A DNA stretch of 64,000 nt from Chryseobacterium sp. ISL-80 (GCA_018613055.1 JAGGQZ010000009.1:124001-188000), one strand, 5' to 3'; shown: positions 52,637 to 62,650, counted from the stretch's first letter. Numbers and translations are program-made. Notes: generated by a model not told the origin, from the sequence alone.

Positions 52637-53131
52637 TCATTTCAATTTCTCATATTGCTCTCTGAACACTTTAAAAAGCCTCTCATCGCCACCGCGGTCG
52701 GGATGGAGGGCTTTAAGGATTTTTTTGAATTCCTTTTTCAGCACTGAGGCGCTTGTGTCCCGCTTTAAACCAAGTAATTCTTCCAGTTGGGATGCATCGG
52801 TGCCAGCAGCTTCAATTTGTGCATTCAGCATTTTTTTCAATGTCCGCACTTTTGATTGTTCAATATGCAGTCGGGTATTTAATATTTCTAGTTCTTCATT
52901 AAGTTTTTGATTTTTTCGCTTGGACTTTTCCAATTCAGCATTTAATTCATTCTTCTGCTCCTGAACAATAAATTCAATCAGGTCATTCAGGTGGATTTTA
53001 TATAATACATTTCTCCTCTGGGATCTTTCAGCTTTTAATTGTCCTTCTTGGATCCACAACATAATCTCATCCACTGTGGCATCGATTCCGAAAGAAGATA
53101 ATTGTTCAGCCGCTTCTTTGATTGTCAGCAT
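52637..53131 (-). CDS. HTH / coiled-coil / J-domain protein, 164 aa
   Basis: This protein shows three parts. Residues 1-60 look like a MerR/excisionase-type helix-turn-helix (LTIKEAAEQLSSFGIDATVDEIMLWIQEGQLKAER). Residues 55-115 form a coiled coil. Residues 117-164 match a J domain with HPD at 143-145 (LLGLKRDTSASVLKKEFKKI, then ALHPDRGGDERLF and FREQYEKL). J domains stimulate DnaK-type chaperones; a DNA-binding start would place that activity at a DNA site. GAGAGTG precedes the ATG. Function unknown. Confidence 0.82.
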   Translation of the reverse strand: MLTIKEAAEQLSSFGIDATVDEIMLWIQEGQLKAERSQRRNVLYKIHLNDLIEFIVQEQKNELNAELEKSKRKNQKLNEELEILNTRLHIEQSKVRTLKKMLNAQIEAAGTDASQLEELLGLKRDTSASVLKKEFKKILKALHPDRGGDERLFKVFREQYEKLK

Positions 53132-53260
53132 CTAGTTCACTCTCTTATCTTAAAAATTATCAGACAAATATATCTTACCATTGATTTTTTTCAGAAAAAG
53201 AACAACAGTATGACAATGTATTACATATAGTTAATGAAAAATAAAGGGGCTGGAGTAAAA

Positions 53261-53785
53261 ATGGCATTTATCATGTCGGAAGTTATTGAAGTATTGGAAC
53301 GGACACCAAGAGTATTAGAGCAATATTTAGTCGGATTATCAGATGGGCTGCTGCAATCCAATGAAGGAGAAGGGACATGGAACCCATCCCAGGTAATCGG
53401 CCATCTTATTGACGGTGAGAAGTATAATTGGATTCCCAGATTAGAGCTGATCTTAAGCAATTCAAGTGAAAAGAAATTCCCGGTATTCGATCGTTTTTCA
53501 CACTTGCAACAGTATCATGATTGGTCAATCGAGGAAAAGATCAGGGAATTCGCGTCTTTACGGGGGGACAGCATTGAAAAACTAAAACTGTTGATCAACG
53601 ATAATTCTCAGCTAGAAATGACTGGAATCCATCCGGAATATGGGGAAGTAAAAGCACTCGAATTGATTTCTACCTGGGCGGTTCATGATCTAACCCATAT
53701 TTCACAAATAACCCGAGTGCTGGCAAAAAGATATGATGAAGCAGTAGGGCCATGGAAGAGTTATTTAGGTATCTTGCAAAGTTAA
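53261..53785 (+). CDS. DinB family protein (YfiT-like)
   Basis: This 174-residue four-helix DinB/YfiT-type protein has the three metal-binding His positions suggested by VIGHLIDGEKYN (His near 48) and WAVHDLTHISQI (two His near 140). Members are thiol S-transferases or metal-dependent hydrolases; in Bacillus many are bacillithiol related. The ATG at 53261 follows GGCTGGAG; the frame opens 9 codons earlier without a site. Single gene. Confidence 0.88.
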   Translation: MAFIMSEVIEVLERTPRVLEQYLVGLSDGLLQSNEGEGTWNPSQVIGHLIDGEKYNWIPRLELILSNSSEKKFPVFDRFSHLQQYHDWSIEEKIREFASLRGDSIEKLKLLINDNSQLEMTGIHPEYGEVKALELISTWAVHDLTHISQITRVLAKRYDEAVGPWKSYLGILQS

Positions 53786-53801
53786 GTAAATAAACTGTTA
53801 T

Positions 53802-53839
53802 TAAGCAGCCCGTTTCATAATTGATCGGGTTGCTTTTTT
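53802..53839 (+). terminator. Rho-independent terminator
   Basis: AAGCAGCCCG and CGGGTTGCTT pair around a 13-base loop, followed by a T run. It ends the DinB-type gene. Confidence 0.82.
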
Positions 53840-53935
53840 AATATGACCAGTCATCCTTCCTGAAAGTTTCAGGAAGGAAATGTAAAGACATAAACAGAAT
53901 ATAGAGATAAGATTAATAGATTGGCAGGTAATTAA

Positions 53936-54421
53936 ATGCTGAAGGCGTATGTGAAGTACATGCTATACATTCTCGACCATAAAATAAATGTCCTGGTTGA
54001 ATGCTGGATGGAGGGACTATTCATACAGGGAATCACCCACGATTTATCCAAATTCTCTCCTAAAGAGTTTTTTCCTTATGCCAGGAAGGTTTATTCTGGA
54101 AAAAGATTAAGTGAAGAAGAAGAAATAAGATGGCGTTATGCATGGCTGAATCACCAGCATAAAAATAAACATCACTGGGAGTATTGGGTGGTTGATCCGA
54201 ATAAAAAACTGGCATTGCCAATGCCACGAAAGCACTTACTAGAAATGGTTTGTGATTGGCGTTCGTTTTCAAGAAAGTGGGGAAGGAAGGTGAAATTCTC
54301 GACTTTGGACCTTTCTGATAGGATTATTCTTCATCCAGATACAAGGAAAGAACTTGAAATGATTATGAGAAATAATAAGAAACCAGACAGTAAAGAAATT
54401 TTTCCAAAAAAGACAACCTGA
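53936..54421 (+). CDS. DUF5662-type protein
   Basis: This 161-residue protein has the DUF5662 pattern: VLVECWMEGLFIQGITHDLSKFSPKEFFPYARKV, then AWLNHQHKNKHHWEYWVV. The spaced His and Asp residues (THDLS, NHQHKNKHH) suggest an HD-like metal site. The family occurs in bacteria and phages and has no established function. The ribosome site is weak (GGCAGGT). No phage genes are nearby. Confidence 0.78.
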   Translation: MLKAYVKYMLYILDHKINVLVECWMEGLFIQGITHDLSKFSPKEFFPYARKVYSGKRLSEEEEIRWRYAWLNHQHKNKHHWEYWVVDPNKKLALPMPRKHLLEMVCDWRSFSRKWGRKVKFSTLDLSDRIILHPDTRKELEMIMRNNKKPDSKEIFPKKTT

Positions 54422-54597
54422 ATGAGAACTTGCAGTAATAACATTATTGCCATATTGAAGTATTGATTGCCTGCCTATTTAATGTGTTTTATCAGGCAAA
54501 GTCGATTATCGGGGGATAGCTTAGATCAATCAATGTTTTTTAGTCAACAAACCTAAATTATTATTGGAAAAATCATCTAAGCAAAGAAGGTAACTGA

Positions 54598-55422
54598 ATG
54601 GAGTATTTAACTCAGGGATTATTATTTATAGGATTATTTATTTTTATCATCCATTCGATCGAGACATTAGCTTATGCTGTGAGGTTATCGGGTGCACGTG
54701 TAAAAATGATTGCTTCTGCTCTCTCACTTTTTAATATAATGGTGATCGTGTCAAGATTAGCAAATATGATGCAGCAGCCTTTTACTGGAAGTCTGATTGA
54801 TAACGCTCCAAAAGAAAACACACTAGAATTTGTTGAAGCTCAATTCCGGATACTTATTGGTGCATCAACTCTTGGTACAGTATTTGGAATTATTCTGCTT
54901 CCTACTTTCGTAGCTTTATTTTCAAGAGCAATCATTCATTTATCGGAAGAAAAAGGTTCTGTGCCTTCCTTGATGAAGAGGCTTTTTTCTTTGCAATACA
55001 TAAAACGAGGCATCACTCATTTTAGTCTTCCTAAATTTTCATATTTACAGGGAACCAAAATGAATGAAATTCCGGTAAGGCTCTTTTTTGTCAATATGAT
55101 CATAACTGCGATTTATACGATAGGGGTTTTAGCTGCACTGTATGCAGCATTACTGGTACCTGAAAGAGCAGCTACAGCAATTATGGCATCAGGTTTAATA
55201 AACGGGATTGCAACGATTCTTCTGGTCATTTTTGTTGATCCAAAATTATCTGTTATAGCAGACGATGTTGTCAATCAAAGAGGGAGTTACAATACGCTTA
55301 AAGGTATGTCAATAATGATGGTAACCTCAAGATTGTTAGGAACAATACTTGCTCAAGGATTTTTCTTATGGGGAGCAAGATATATAGCTTGGTTTACAAA
55401 ATTCATAGTGCTGTTTAGATAA
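54598..55422 (+). CDS. amj: Amj-type lipid II flippase
   Basis: This 274-residue membrane protein with six to eight helices matches the Amj (formerly YdaH, DUF2837) family: FIIHSIETLAYAVRLSGARVKMIASALSLFNIMVIVSRLANMMQQP at the N-terminus and FVDPKLSVIADDVVNQRGSYNTLKG before the last helices. Amj is the alternate flippase that can replace MurJ in moving lipid II across the membrane and in B. subtilis is induced by envelope stress. AGAAGG is the ribosome site. No sigma-M type promoter was recognised. Single gene. Confidence 0.87.
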   Translation: MEYLTQGLLFIGLFIFIIHSIETLAYAVRLSGARVKMIASALSLFNIMVIVSRLANMMQQPFTGSLIDNAPKENTLEFVEAQFRILIGASTLGTVFGIILLPTFVALFSRAIIHLSEEKGSVPSLMKRLFSLQYIKRGITHFSLPKFSYLQGTKMNEIPVRLFFVNMIITAIYTIGVLAALYAALLVPERAATAIMASGLINGIATILLVIFVDPKLSVIADDVVNQRGSYNTLKGMSIMMVTSRLLGTILAQGFFLWGARYIAWFTKFIVLFR

Positions 55423-55523
55423 AAAAGCAGGAATTGTGATTGATTGAATCACATTGAAAGTCCAACGACTATCATTTTTAATCTTGAATACTATTCACTA
55501 AAGAAGTGTTTACCATAAATTTT

Positions 55524-55565
55524 AAATAAAAAGCCTTGAAGCATTTAAAAATTCTGCTCCAAGGC
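55524..55565 (-). terminator. Rho-independent terminator (minus strand)
   Basis: GCCTTGGAGCA and TGCTTCAAGGC form the stem, followed on the minus strand by TTTTTATTT. It ends the formamidase/EamA unit. Confidence 0.85.
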
Positions 55566-55584
55566 AATATTACAAATCAATTTT

Positions 55585-56520
55585 TTATCTAATTGCCCCG
55601 TGCGGCAAAACGGCATGAACTCCTTTGACGCCGTTCACGACCTGGGTGACTCGTAAATCGACGGTCACGCTTGCTAATGCAAGGGCTTCTGTGCGCTCCA
55701 TTCCATGAAGTTCACACAATAAGTCTACCATCTCATCGAGTGCCTGTGCGGCTGCAAGGTTTAGATCTTCATTGAAACCGAAAGTCAGCCAACCATCCGG
55801 GGTGTTGGCACGCGGCATCTTCAGTGAAAGATCATCCCTCAGTGACAGAGTGATATCGACCAAATCCATTGGACACTCGATTGCCGTGCCTGATAATTCA
55901 CCGTCCCCCTGTGCGGCGTGGCCGTCACCGATGGAGAATAATGCTCCTTCAACAGAAATTGGCAGGTATAGGGTACTGCCTCTTTTTAACTCCTTGCAGT
56001 CGATGTTGCCGCCGCAGTAACGGGGAGGAGAGGTTCGATGAACGCCAGGTTCTGCAGGAGCGACGCCCATCAGTCCGATGAATGGGTTTAATGCAACATT
56101 GACTGGTCGGCCGCTTACCTCCGTTCTGGCAGTCATTGTGCTATGATTTAACTCCCAGTCTAGTCTGATTCTTTCGGATCCTGTGAGACCAACCGCGTCA
56201 TTTTGCCAGCTTTTTTTGCCCCCGGCCCAGTTCGTCCCGTACCAGCCAGGCACGACATCGTTCAATTTCACTTCAAGCACCATTCCAGGCTTTGCCCCTT
56301 TTACTTCAATCGGCCCAACCATAGGGTGCAGGGGAGTTTCTTCTTTTACAGCAGAGTGGAAGAACTCTCTTTCGATTCCTTTGGATGCTGAATATCCCCA
56401 TTCAATGTCTGGGGTCTGCATACGGATTGAGTCTCCAGAGTCAACTGTCATGATTGGTTTATATTCATTAGAGAAAGACCCGTGCAGATTTTCAGATTTT
56501 AAGACGATTTTATGTATCAT
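55585..56520 (-). CDS. Acetamidase/formamidase family protein
   Basis: This 311-residue enzyme of the FmdA/AmdA family has the family landmarks NPFIGLMGVAPA, PPRYCGGNIDCKEL, ALFSIGDGHAAQGDGE and a C-terminal VNGVKGVHAVLPHGA. These cytoplasmic enzymes hydrolyse formamide, acetamide or related short amides to ammonia and acid. AAGGAGATG precedes the ATG. It is second in a minus-strand unit behind an EamA transporter gene, 12 bp apart. Confidence 0.92.
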   Translation of the reverse strand: MIHKIVLKSENLHGSFSNEYKPIMTVDSGDSIRMQTPDIEWGYSASKGIEREFFHSAVKEETPLHPMVGPIEVKGAKPGMVLEVKLNDVVPGWYGTNWAGGKKSWQNDAVGLTGSERIRLDWELNHSTMTARTEVSGRPVNVALNPFIGLMGVAPAEPGVHRTSPPRYCGGNIDCKELKRGSTLYLPISVEGALFSIGDGHAAQGDGELSGTAIECPMDLVDITLSLRDDLSLKMPRANTPDGWLTFGFNEDLNLAAAQALDEMVDLLCELHGMERTEALALASVTVDLRVTQVVNGVKGVHAVLPHGAIR

Positions 56521-56532
56521 GGTTTCATCTCC

Positions 56533-57468
56533 TTATGCAATTTCCTTTTTAACGATTTCAGCTTTTGGATTTCTTTTAAAAAGCCTTGGATTCGTTCCAA
56601 TATAGACACCTGATAATACGAGTGCTGCTCCGGCTGCATGAGCGGCTGTGAAATTTTCGCCTAAAAATAAAGTGGCCATTATAACCGCAGATACCGGCAT
56701 GACATTGATGAAAATTGATGCCTTGGCAGCGCCAATTTCTTTGATGCCGTTATAATACATGACGAATGAAACGACCGTGACCAACACGCTCATATGGATA
56801 ATGGCAAACCATGTCGTACCTGATGCCTGCTGGACATCCTGCCATGATGTTTCAGTGAGAGCGAACGGTAGTAAAAAGAGTGTACCAAAAACGACTGCGT
56901 AGGTAGTGGACTCAACTGAACTGAACTTCTTCAGCACTATTTTCCCTACCACACTATAAAGCGCCCAGCTTACCACAGAACCCATCAAAACGAAATCAAT
57001 TGGCTCGAAACCGAGTTGAATCAAGTTGATCAGATGTCCATCAGTAATGATAAAAATAGCACCTGAAAGGGCGATGGCCAATCCAATCACATTGTTGCGG
57101 GTGATCGTTTCTTTTAAGAACAAAGCCGATAAAAGCACGATCAACACCGGATTGGAGGCAATGAACAGAGAGCTTTTAATGACCGGTGCATGCTTGCTCG
57201 CCAGGAAAAAGAAGATGTTGTATAAGGCGATTCCCGTCAAGCCAAGAACAGCAAATAAAATATAATCCTTCAGGTTCGGTTTCTGGCGGTTTTTCTCCAT
57301 CAAGAACATGAGAGGGATGAGGAGGATGGCAGCCCCGAAAAAACGAAAAAAGGCGACAGTCGCCGGTTCGAAGCTTTGTACTGCGTATTTTCCGGCAATG
57401 AAAGCACTGCCCCATGTTGATGTGGCAAAGGTCAACATGCCATAGGTAAGCCATAGTTTTTTGTTCAT
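56533..57468 (-). CDS. EamA/DMT superfamily transporter
   Basis: This 311-residue ten-helix EamA protein has ATSTWGSAFIAGKYAV at the start of repeat one, FIASNPVLIVLLSALFLKE at its end and NVMPVSAVIMATLFLGENFT closing repeat two. AGAAGGGAC precedes the ATG. It is first in the operon with the formamidase-type gene, so import or export of an amide or amine is a reasonable guess. It is the third EamA gene of the window; the three are not close copies. Confidence 0.92.
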   Translation of the reverse strand: MNKKLWLTYGMLTFATSTWGSAFIAGKYAVQSFEPATVAFFRFFGAAILLIPLMFLMEKNRQKPNLKDYILFAVLGLTGIALYNIFFFLASKHAPVIKSSLFIASNPVLIVLLSALFLKETITRNNVIGLAIALSGAIFIITDGHLINLIQLGFEPIDFVLMGSVVSWALYSVVGKIVLKKFSSVESTTYAVVFGTLFLLPFALTETSWQDVQQASGTTWFAIIHMSVLVTVVSFVMYYNGIKEIGAAKASIFINVMPVSAVIMATLFLGENFTAAHAAGAALVLSGVYIGTNPRLFKRNPKAEIVKKEIA

Positions 57469-58160
57469 TCTAGTCCCTTCTTTATGTATGATTTAAATAG
57501 TATTGTAGCATCTTTTTCGAAAAGCGAAATAAAATTTTAGTAAGTTCTGAAACTTTTTTTGCAGATGAGGAGTCATACGCAGGAATGAAAAAGGAACATA
57601 TGAACTCGAAGTTTGGATGTAATCCCTATTGGAACACTCTTTTAACCAGGGAATTACTTTTTCAATTAGAAATACGGCTGCAGAGGCATTAGCCCTCTGT
57701 TTTTTTATTCGTACAATTTATTTCTTTTTAGAAAATGGTACTAAATATGCCAATCGACATACCCTGCTGCGTTATAAATAGGTCTATACGAGTTACAAAG
57801 TAGGTTGCATAAAGTCGTAATTTAAACATTTTACCTAGAAATTAATATTGTCTTTAAGAAAAAGGAATCATTTTTCTGTCTATGCCACACCCAATAGGAC
57901 GAAATCATACTGGAAATAATTAGAAAGTTTTAGTCGTAGACCGTAACTTTTTAGGATTACACTGAATTGGGCTTATTTTGAAAATTTCCCAAGACTAACT
58001 AATTATTCATTTACTGAATATTCAGTTTTATTTTCCGAATTTTCGACAAAATTCCAGGCCGCAAGAGGCTATGGTTGATTTAGCACCTATTTCACATAGA
58101 GTGTGCGACGAAAGGAGGGCAGGGAAGAATCCAAACGGAAAATACTTAGGAGGTAGAGGG
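57469..58160. other. Intergenic region before the secreted protease
   Basis: This stretch of almost 700 bp holds a possible 35-codon frame (57585-57692, MKKEHMNSKFGC...) whose stop lies in a terminator hairpin, so a small RNA or peptide is possible. Nothing else was recognised; the last 300 bp are AT-rich and presumably carry the protease promoter. Confidence 0.45.
57679..57706 (+). terminator. Rho-independent terminator
   Basis: CAGAGG and CCTCTG form the stem with a 7-base loop, followed by seven T. No established gene ends before it, which points to a short upstream transcript. Confidence 0.7.
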
Positions 58161-61100
58161 ATGAAACGTAAAAAAAGCCGAATATTATCCGTACTTCTAT
58201 CAACTGCATTGGTCGTGCCATTGCTGCTTCAACCACAGATCCAGACAAATGCTGCTACAAAAGGAGTCAGTGTTTCTGCGAAGGAAGCAGTCCAAACTGC
58301 AAAGCAAAAAGTGAACAAAAAGCTTTATACCCAATTTGAAAAAGAGGATAAAGTAACCTTCTTGGTAAAAATGAAAGAGCAGGTTGACACGAACGCTGTC
58401 GCAAAAGAGGCAGCGAAAAAGGCCAGCCTGTCAAAAGCCACTCCTGCAAAAACAAAATTAATGAAGCGTTCCACGATTGTATCTGAGCTGAAAGCAAAGG
58501 CTCAGGAAACGCAATTCGATGTTCTTGAATACCTGAAGAAACAGGAAAAGAAAGGCGCGGCTAAGGGTGTTCATTCTTACCATGTAGTGAATGCAATTGC
58601 AGTAACAGCTACAGAAGAGGTAATGAATGAGCTTGCTGGTTTCGCTGAGGTTGATAAAATCCTTCCTAATGAAACAAGGCAGCTGTTCGTCCCTGAAAAA
58701 TCAGCTGTAGCTGTTCAGGACCCTGCAGCTAAAACAAATTCGATTGAATGGAATATTGACCGTGTTGGAGCACCAGCTGTCTGGGATATGGGGATTGATG
58801 GCAGCGGGATCACCGTAGCTTCGATTGACACAGGTGTCCAATGGAATCACCCTGCGTTACAAGAGAAATATCGGGGCTATGACTCCGCCACCGGAGAAGT
58901 GTCGCATGCAGGTAACTGGTTTGATGCTGTTGCCGGCCAATCTGCGCCGTATGATGACCATGGACATGGGACGCACGTTACCGGCACAATGGTAGGGTCC
59001 GAGCCTAATGGTGGAAATGTCATCGGGGTAGCTCCAGGAGCAAAATGGATTGCTGTTAAAGCATTCACAGCCTCTGGCGGTACGGATGCTGACTTGCTGG
59101 AAGCTGGCGAATGGATTCTTGCACCAAACGGAAACCCGGAATTAGCACCGGATGTTGTCAACAACTCATGGGGCGGCGGACCAGGGTTGGATGAATGGTA
59201 CCGCCCAATGGTTCAAGCGTGGAGAGCGGCTGAAATATTCCCAGAGTTCTCTGCCGGGAATACAACTTTCAGCAATCCAGGTGGTCCAGGTTCGGTTGCG
59301 AACCCTGCCAACTATCCGGAATCAGTCGCAACAGGTGCGACAGACATCAATAATAATTTGGGAAGCTTTTCACTTTTAGGACCGTCTCCATATGGTGAGA
59401 TCAAGCCTGAACTGACGGCACCTGGAGTGAATATCCGCTCTTCTGTACCGGGAAGCGGGTATGAAGGCGGCTGGAATGGAACGTCAATGGCCGGGCCGCA
59501 TGTTTCAGCGGCAATCGCATTATTGCTGCAGGCAAATTCTAGTTTGACTGTTGATGATCTGGAAGAGATTTTAATGACGACAGCCTTGCCTTTAACAGAC
59601 AATGCTTATCCTGAATCACCGAATAATGGGTATGGTTCTGGATTGTTGAATGTTTTTGATGCCGTTTCCTCTGTTGTTTCTGGTCTGGGGAAATTAAAAG
59701 GGCAAGTTACAAAGGATGGAGACGACAGTGAAGCACCGGTGTTGGAGCATTCCCAACCTGCCACGGTTTTCGCAGGAATGCCACTGACTTTAGAGGCTTC
59801 AGCTGCCGACAACATCAGTGTAACAAATGTTGAAGTTGAATATCAATTAGAGGATGGATCTTGGTCATCTGTTTCCGCAGTACGGACGGGCGGTGACTAT
59901 AAAAATGGAACGTATCAGGCCACTATTCCAGGTGACGCGATTTCTGGTAATGAATTTTCGTATAAATGGAAAGCAGTGGACTTTGGAGGTAATGAAACAG
60001 TAAGCGAATTTACTGTATCAGTTTTACCAGGAATAACTGTAGGCTATGAGCAGGACTTCGAAAATGATGCTTCCGGCTGGACCTCATATGGGGATGCAAA
60101 TAGCTGGGAGTGGGGCACGCCGACAAGTGGTCCTGGCTCTGCTTTTTCAGGAGAGAAGGTTTATGGAACTGCTCTTGCTGGAACGTATCAAAGCCGGGCG
60201 AACATGTCACTGCAAATGCCGCCGATCGATTTGCCGGAAGGCAGCAGCTACCTTCAGTTCAAGCAATGGTATAACCTGGAGAGAAATTATGACTACGGGC
60301 ATGTATTTGTCTCCACCGATGCAGTTAACTGGGTCCAAAAATTGCGTGTGAATAATCTATCGAATGGCTGGATTGATGGTGAAGTAGACTTAAGTGAATA
60401 TGCCGGCCAAAGAATTTATGTCGCTTTCAATGTAACAACTGATGGCAGCGTAGTCAGGGATGGCTGGTATCTGGATGATGTAGCTTTATCTGATACTCCG
60501 CTTGCCGCGCCAGCTAAAGCAGATACAGTTTTAGATAAAGACGACACGAAGGCTAGTCTGAAAGAAGAGGTTGATCCAAACAAGATCCAAATGTTACTGC
60601 CTAAGCAGCAAAAGGCTGAAAGTTCAGCAAATCCGATGGCATTGCCTATGCAGGCTCAAGTGACAGTTGTTGAATCAGGCCGTTCTGTAAAAACAAATCC
60701 TGCAAATGGCAGTTATGAGCTGACACATGCTGCTGGAAGCTTTACTGTTCTGGCAGAAGCCTATGGTTTCCGTCCACAGACTCAAACAGTAGAAATTGAG
60801 CAGGATGGGGAAACAACGGCTAACTTCAACCTTGAGGAATTGCCAAAAGGAACAATAACTGGTTCCATCACCAACAAAGCAACTGGTGAGCCTGTTGAGG
60901 GTGCGACGGTTTACTTGTTGGAGGATGCGAATATTGCTCCTGTGGCAACAGATGAGAATGGACACTATTCGCTGACTGCATATGAAGGTGAATACACGTT
61001 AAAAGTGATTGCTCCGCATTTCTATAGTCAAGAGGCGTCCGTGACGCTTGATGGCGATGTCGAGCAAAACTTTGAGATCAAGCCGTTCATCGGTTATCCA

Positions 61101-62438
61101 GGTGAAATCGGCTATGATGATGGCAGCGCTGAAAATGCACGTGCATTCTATGACGCTGGCAATGGGTGGGCAGTGAAGATGTCATTGGCTGAGGGCAATG
61201 ACAAAGCCTTAGTTACTGGCGGACTGTTCCGGTTCTGGGATGCAGAATGGCCGGTTCCTGGCGGTACGGATTTCAAAGTGGAAGTATACGATGCAAGTGG
61301 CACTGACGGTGCACCAGGCAAGAAACTGGCGGGACCAATCGACGCTACTGCATTGAGAAATGGCGAGTGGACACATGTTGATTTAAGCAGCCATGGCATC
61401 GTAGTAGAAGGAGATTTCTACCTGGTATATATCCAGGCTGGCGTCAACACAGCTTCACCAGGTTTGGCTACCGATGAAAACGGTGAGAATGCATTAAGAA
61501 GCTGGCAGCTGGTAGGTGGCGGCTGGTCACAATCTCCAGAAGATGAAGGAAACTATATGATCCGTGCAGTAGTTGATTATGAGGTGACAGCACCAAGCAT
61601 CTCTTCTCCTGTAGATGGATCTTTTACAAAGGATGGTACTGTAAAAGTAGAAGGTTCGGCAGCGCCGAAAACAACCGTCCATATCTATAATGATGGTGAA
61701 GAGGTTGCAACCACAACTGCAACCGATAATGGTAATTATGCAGTTGATGTCGATCTCAATGAAGGTACGAATGTACTGACAGCCAAAGCATCGACAGAGC
61801 AAGGAATCACTGATGCATCAGAGCCAGTTACAGTAGTTTTTGATCCGAATGCACCTGAGTTGTCGATTTCCTCACCTGCAGATGGAAGCAAAATCAATAA
61901 AGAAACCGTTACGGTTACCGGAGCGATTGCTGATGCCAATCTGGGCACTGTTAAAGTTAACGGAACAGCAGCGAAGATTGATAACGGAACCTATTCAGCT
62001 AGGGTCATGTTGGATGAAGGGAAAAACGAAATCAAAGTGGTTGCAGAGGATAAGGCAGGAAACATAACTGAAGAATCTGTAAAAGTTGATGTGAAATACA
62101 CTGCCCCTGTGATTTCAAATGTGAAACCGGAAGTGGATCAGACATTGAAAAAAGGCGAAAGTGTAAAGGTCGAATTCTCTAGTGAAGAGGACCTGGATGC
62201 GACGTTTCTCATTCATATGCCATTAACGAGCAATTCACTGACATCGAATGCAACAGAGCTCCCAATGCGTGAGGTGTCTCCAGGAAATTACGCAGGCTAC
62301 TATACAGCGACTAAGGATGTCGTTGCAGATGGTGCCGTCATCGAAGTCAAGGCTGTTGACGCCTATGGCAATGAAACAAGAAAAACCGCAGAGGGCAAGC
62401 TGTTCATCAATGTGAAGAAGAAAAAGGGTAATAAATAG
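58161..62438 (+). CDS. bpr: Secreted S8 subtilase, bacillopeptidase F-like
   Basis: This is a 1425-residue secreted serine protease. A signal peptide (about 1-32) and a propeptide (to about 190) precede the subtilisin domain, whose triad is Asp223 in SIDTG, His269 in GHGTH and Ser442 in GTSMAGP. After it come an immune-inhibitor-A-like/MAM module (about 625-790, DFENDASGWTSYGD), a carboxypeptidase-regulatory-like module (about 895-975), a beta-rich module (about 1000-1140), and Ig-like repeats starting ISSPVDGS and ISSPADGS (about 1146 and 1235). Length and order match bacillopeptidase F. The ATG at 58161 follows AGGAGG. No LPXTG anchor was seen. It is not next to ftsAZ as in B. subtilis. Confidence 0.87.
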   Translation: MKRKKSRILSVLLSTALVVPLLLQPQIQTNAATKGVSVSAKEAVQTAKQKVNKKLYTQFEKEDKVTFLVKMKEQVDTNAVAKEAAKKASLSKATPAKTKLMKRSTIVSELKAKAQETQFDVLEYLKKQEKKGAAKGVHSYHVVNAIAVTATEEVMNELAGFAEVDKILPNETRQLFVPEKSAVAVQDPAAKTNSIEWNIDRVGAPAVWDMGIDGSGITVASIDTGVQWNHPALQEKYRGYDSATGEVSHAGNWFDAVAGQSAPYDDHGHGTHVTGTMVGSEPNGGNVIGVAPGAKWIAVKAFTASGGTDADLLEAGEWILAPNGNPELAPDVVNNSWGGGPGLDEWYRPMVQAWRAAEIFPEFSAGNTTFSNPGGPGSVANPANYPESVATGATDINNNLGSFSLLGPSPYGEIKPELTAPGVNIRSSVPGSGYEGGWNGTSMAGPHVSAAIALLLQANSSLTVDDLEEILMTTALPLTDNAYPESPNNGYGSGLLNVFDAVSSVVSGLGKLKGQVTKDGDDSEAPVLEHSQPATVFAGMPLTLEASAADNISVTNVEVEYQLEDGSWSSVSAVRTGGDYKNGTYQATIPGDAISGNEFSYKWKAVDFGGNETVSEFTVSVLPGITVGYEQDFENDASGWTSYGDANSWEWGTPTSGPGSAFSGEKVYGTALAGTYQSRANMSLQMPPIDLPEGSSYLQFKQWYNLERNYDYGHVFVSTDAVNWVQKLRVNNLSNGWIDGEVDLSEYAGQRIYVAFNVTTDGSVVRDGWYLDDVALSDTPLAAPAKADTVLDKDDTKASLKEEVDPNKIQMLLPKQQKAESSANPMALPMQAQVTVVESGRSVKTNPANGSYELTHAAGSFTVLAEAYGFRPQTQTVEIEQDGETTANFNLEELPKGTITGSITNKATGEPVEGATVYLLEDANIAPVATDENGHYSLTAYEGEYTLKVIAPHFYSQEASVTLDGDVEQNFEIKPFIGYPGEIGYDDGSAENARAFYDAGNGWAVKMSLAEGNDKALVTGGLFRFWDAEWPVPGGTDFKVEVYDASGTDGAPGKKLAGPIDATALRNGEWTHVDLSSHGIVVEGDFYLVYIQAGVNTASPGLATDENGENALRSWQLVGGGWSQSPEDEGNYMIRAVVDYEVTAPSISSPVDGSFTKDGTVKVEGSAAPKTTVHIYNDGEEVATTTATDNGNYAVDVDLNEGTNVLTAKASTEQGITDASEPVTVVFDPNAPELSISSPADGSKINKETVTVTGAIADANLGTVKVNGTAAKIDNGTYSARVMLDEGKNEIKVVAEDKAGNITEESVKVDVKYTAPVISNVKPEVDQTLKKGESVKVEFSSEEDLDATFLIHMPLTSNSLTSNATELPMREVSPGNYAGYYTATKDVVADGAVIEVKAVDAYGNETRKTAEGKLFINVKKKKGNK

Positions 62439-62455
62439 TATTTGTTTAAACAAGG

Positions 62456-62492
62456 AAGGGCCTTTCGCTTTATTGCGGAAAGGCTCTTTTTT
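62456..62492 (+). terminator. Rho-independent terminator
   Basis: GGGCCTTTC and GGAAAGGCTC pair around a 10-base loop and are followed by six T. It ends the protease gene. Confidence 0.85.
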
Positions 62493-62650
62493 ATAAAAAT
62501 AAAAACTGCGAATAAGAGAATAAGTACGTTTTATGCTGTTGTTCATGTATAACCGATTATTATGGTTGCGCAATGGAGACAAAAAGAAATTCTCCATATA
62601 AATTGGTGGAATAAGATGGTAATCTTATAAAAGAAGGAGTTGGAATCTCT

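Noticed and set aside
53936-54421. Prophage remnant marked by the DUF5662-type gene
   Set aside because: No integrase, terminase, structural or repressor gene occurs nearby and the neighbours are ordinary chromosomal genes.
58071-58160. 30-residue N-terminal extension of the protease
   Set aside because: The extension has no ribosome site and would bury the signal peptide; the ATG at 58161 follows AGGAGG and starts a normal signal sequence.
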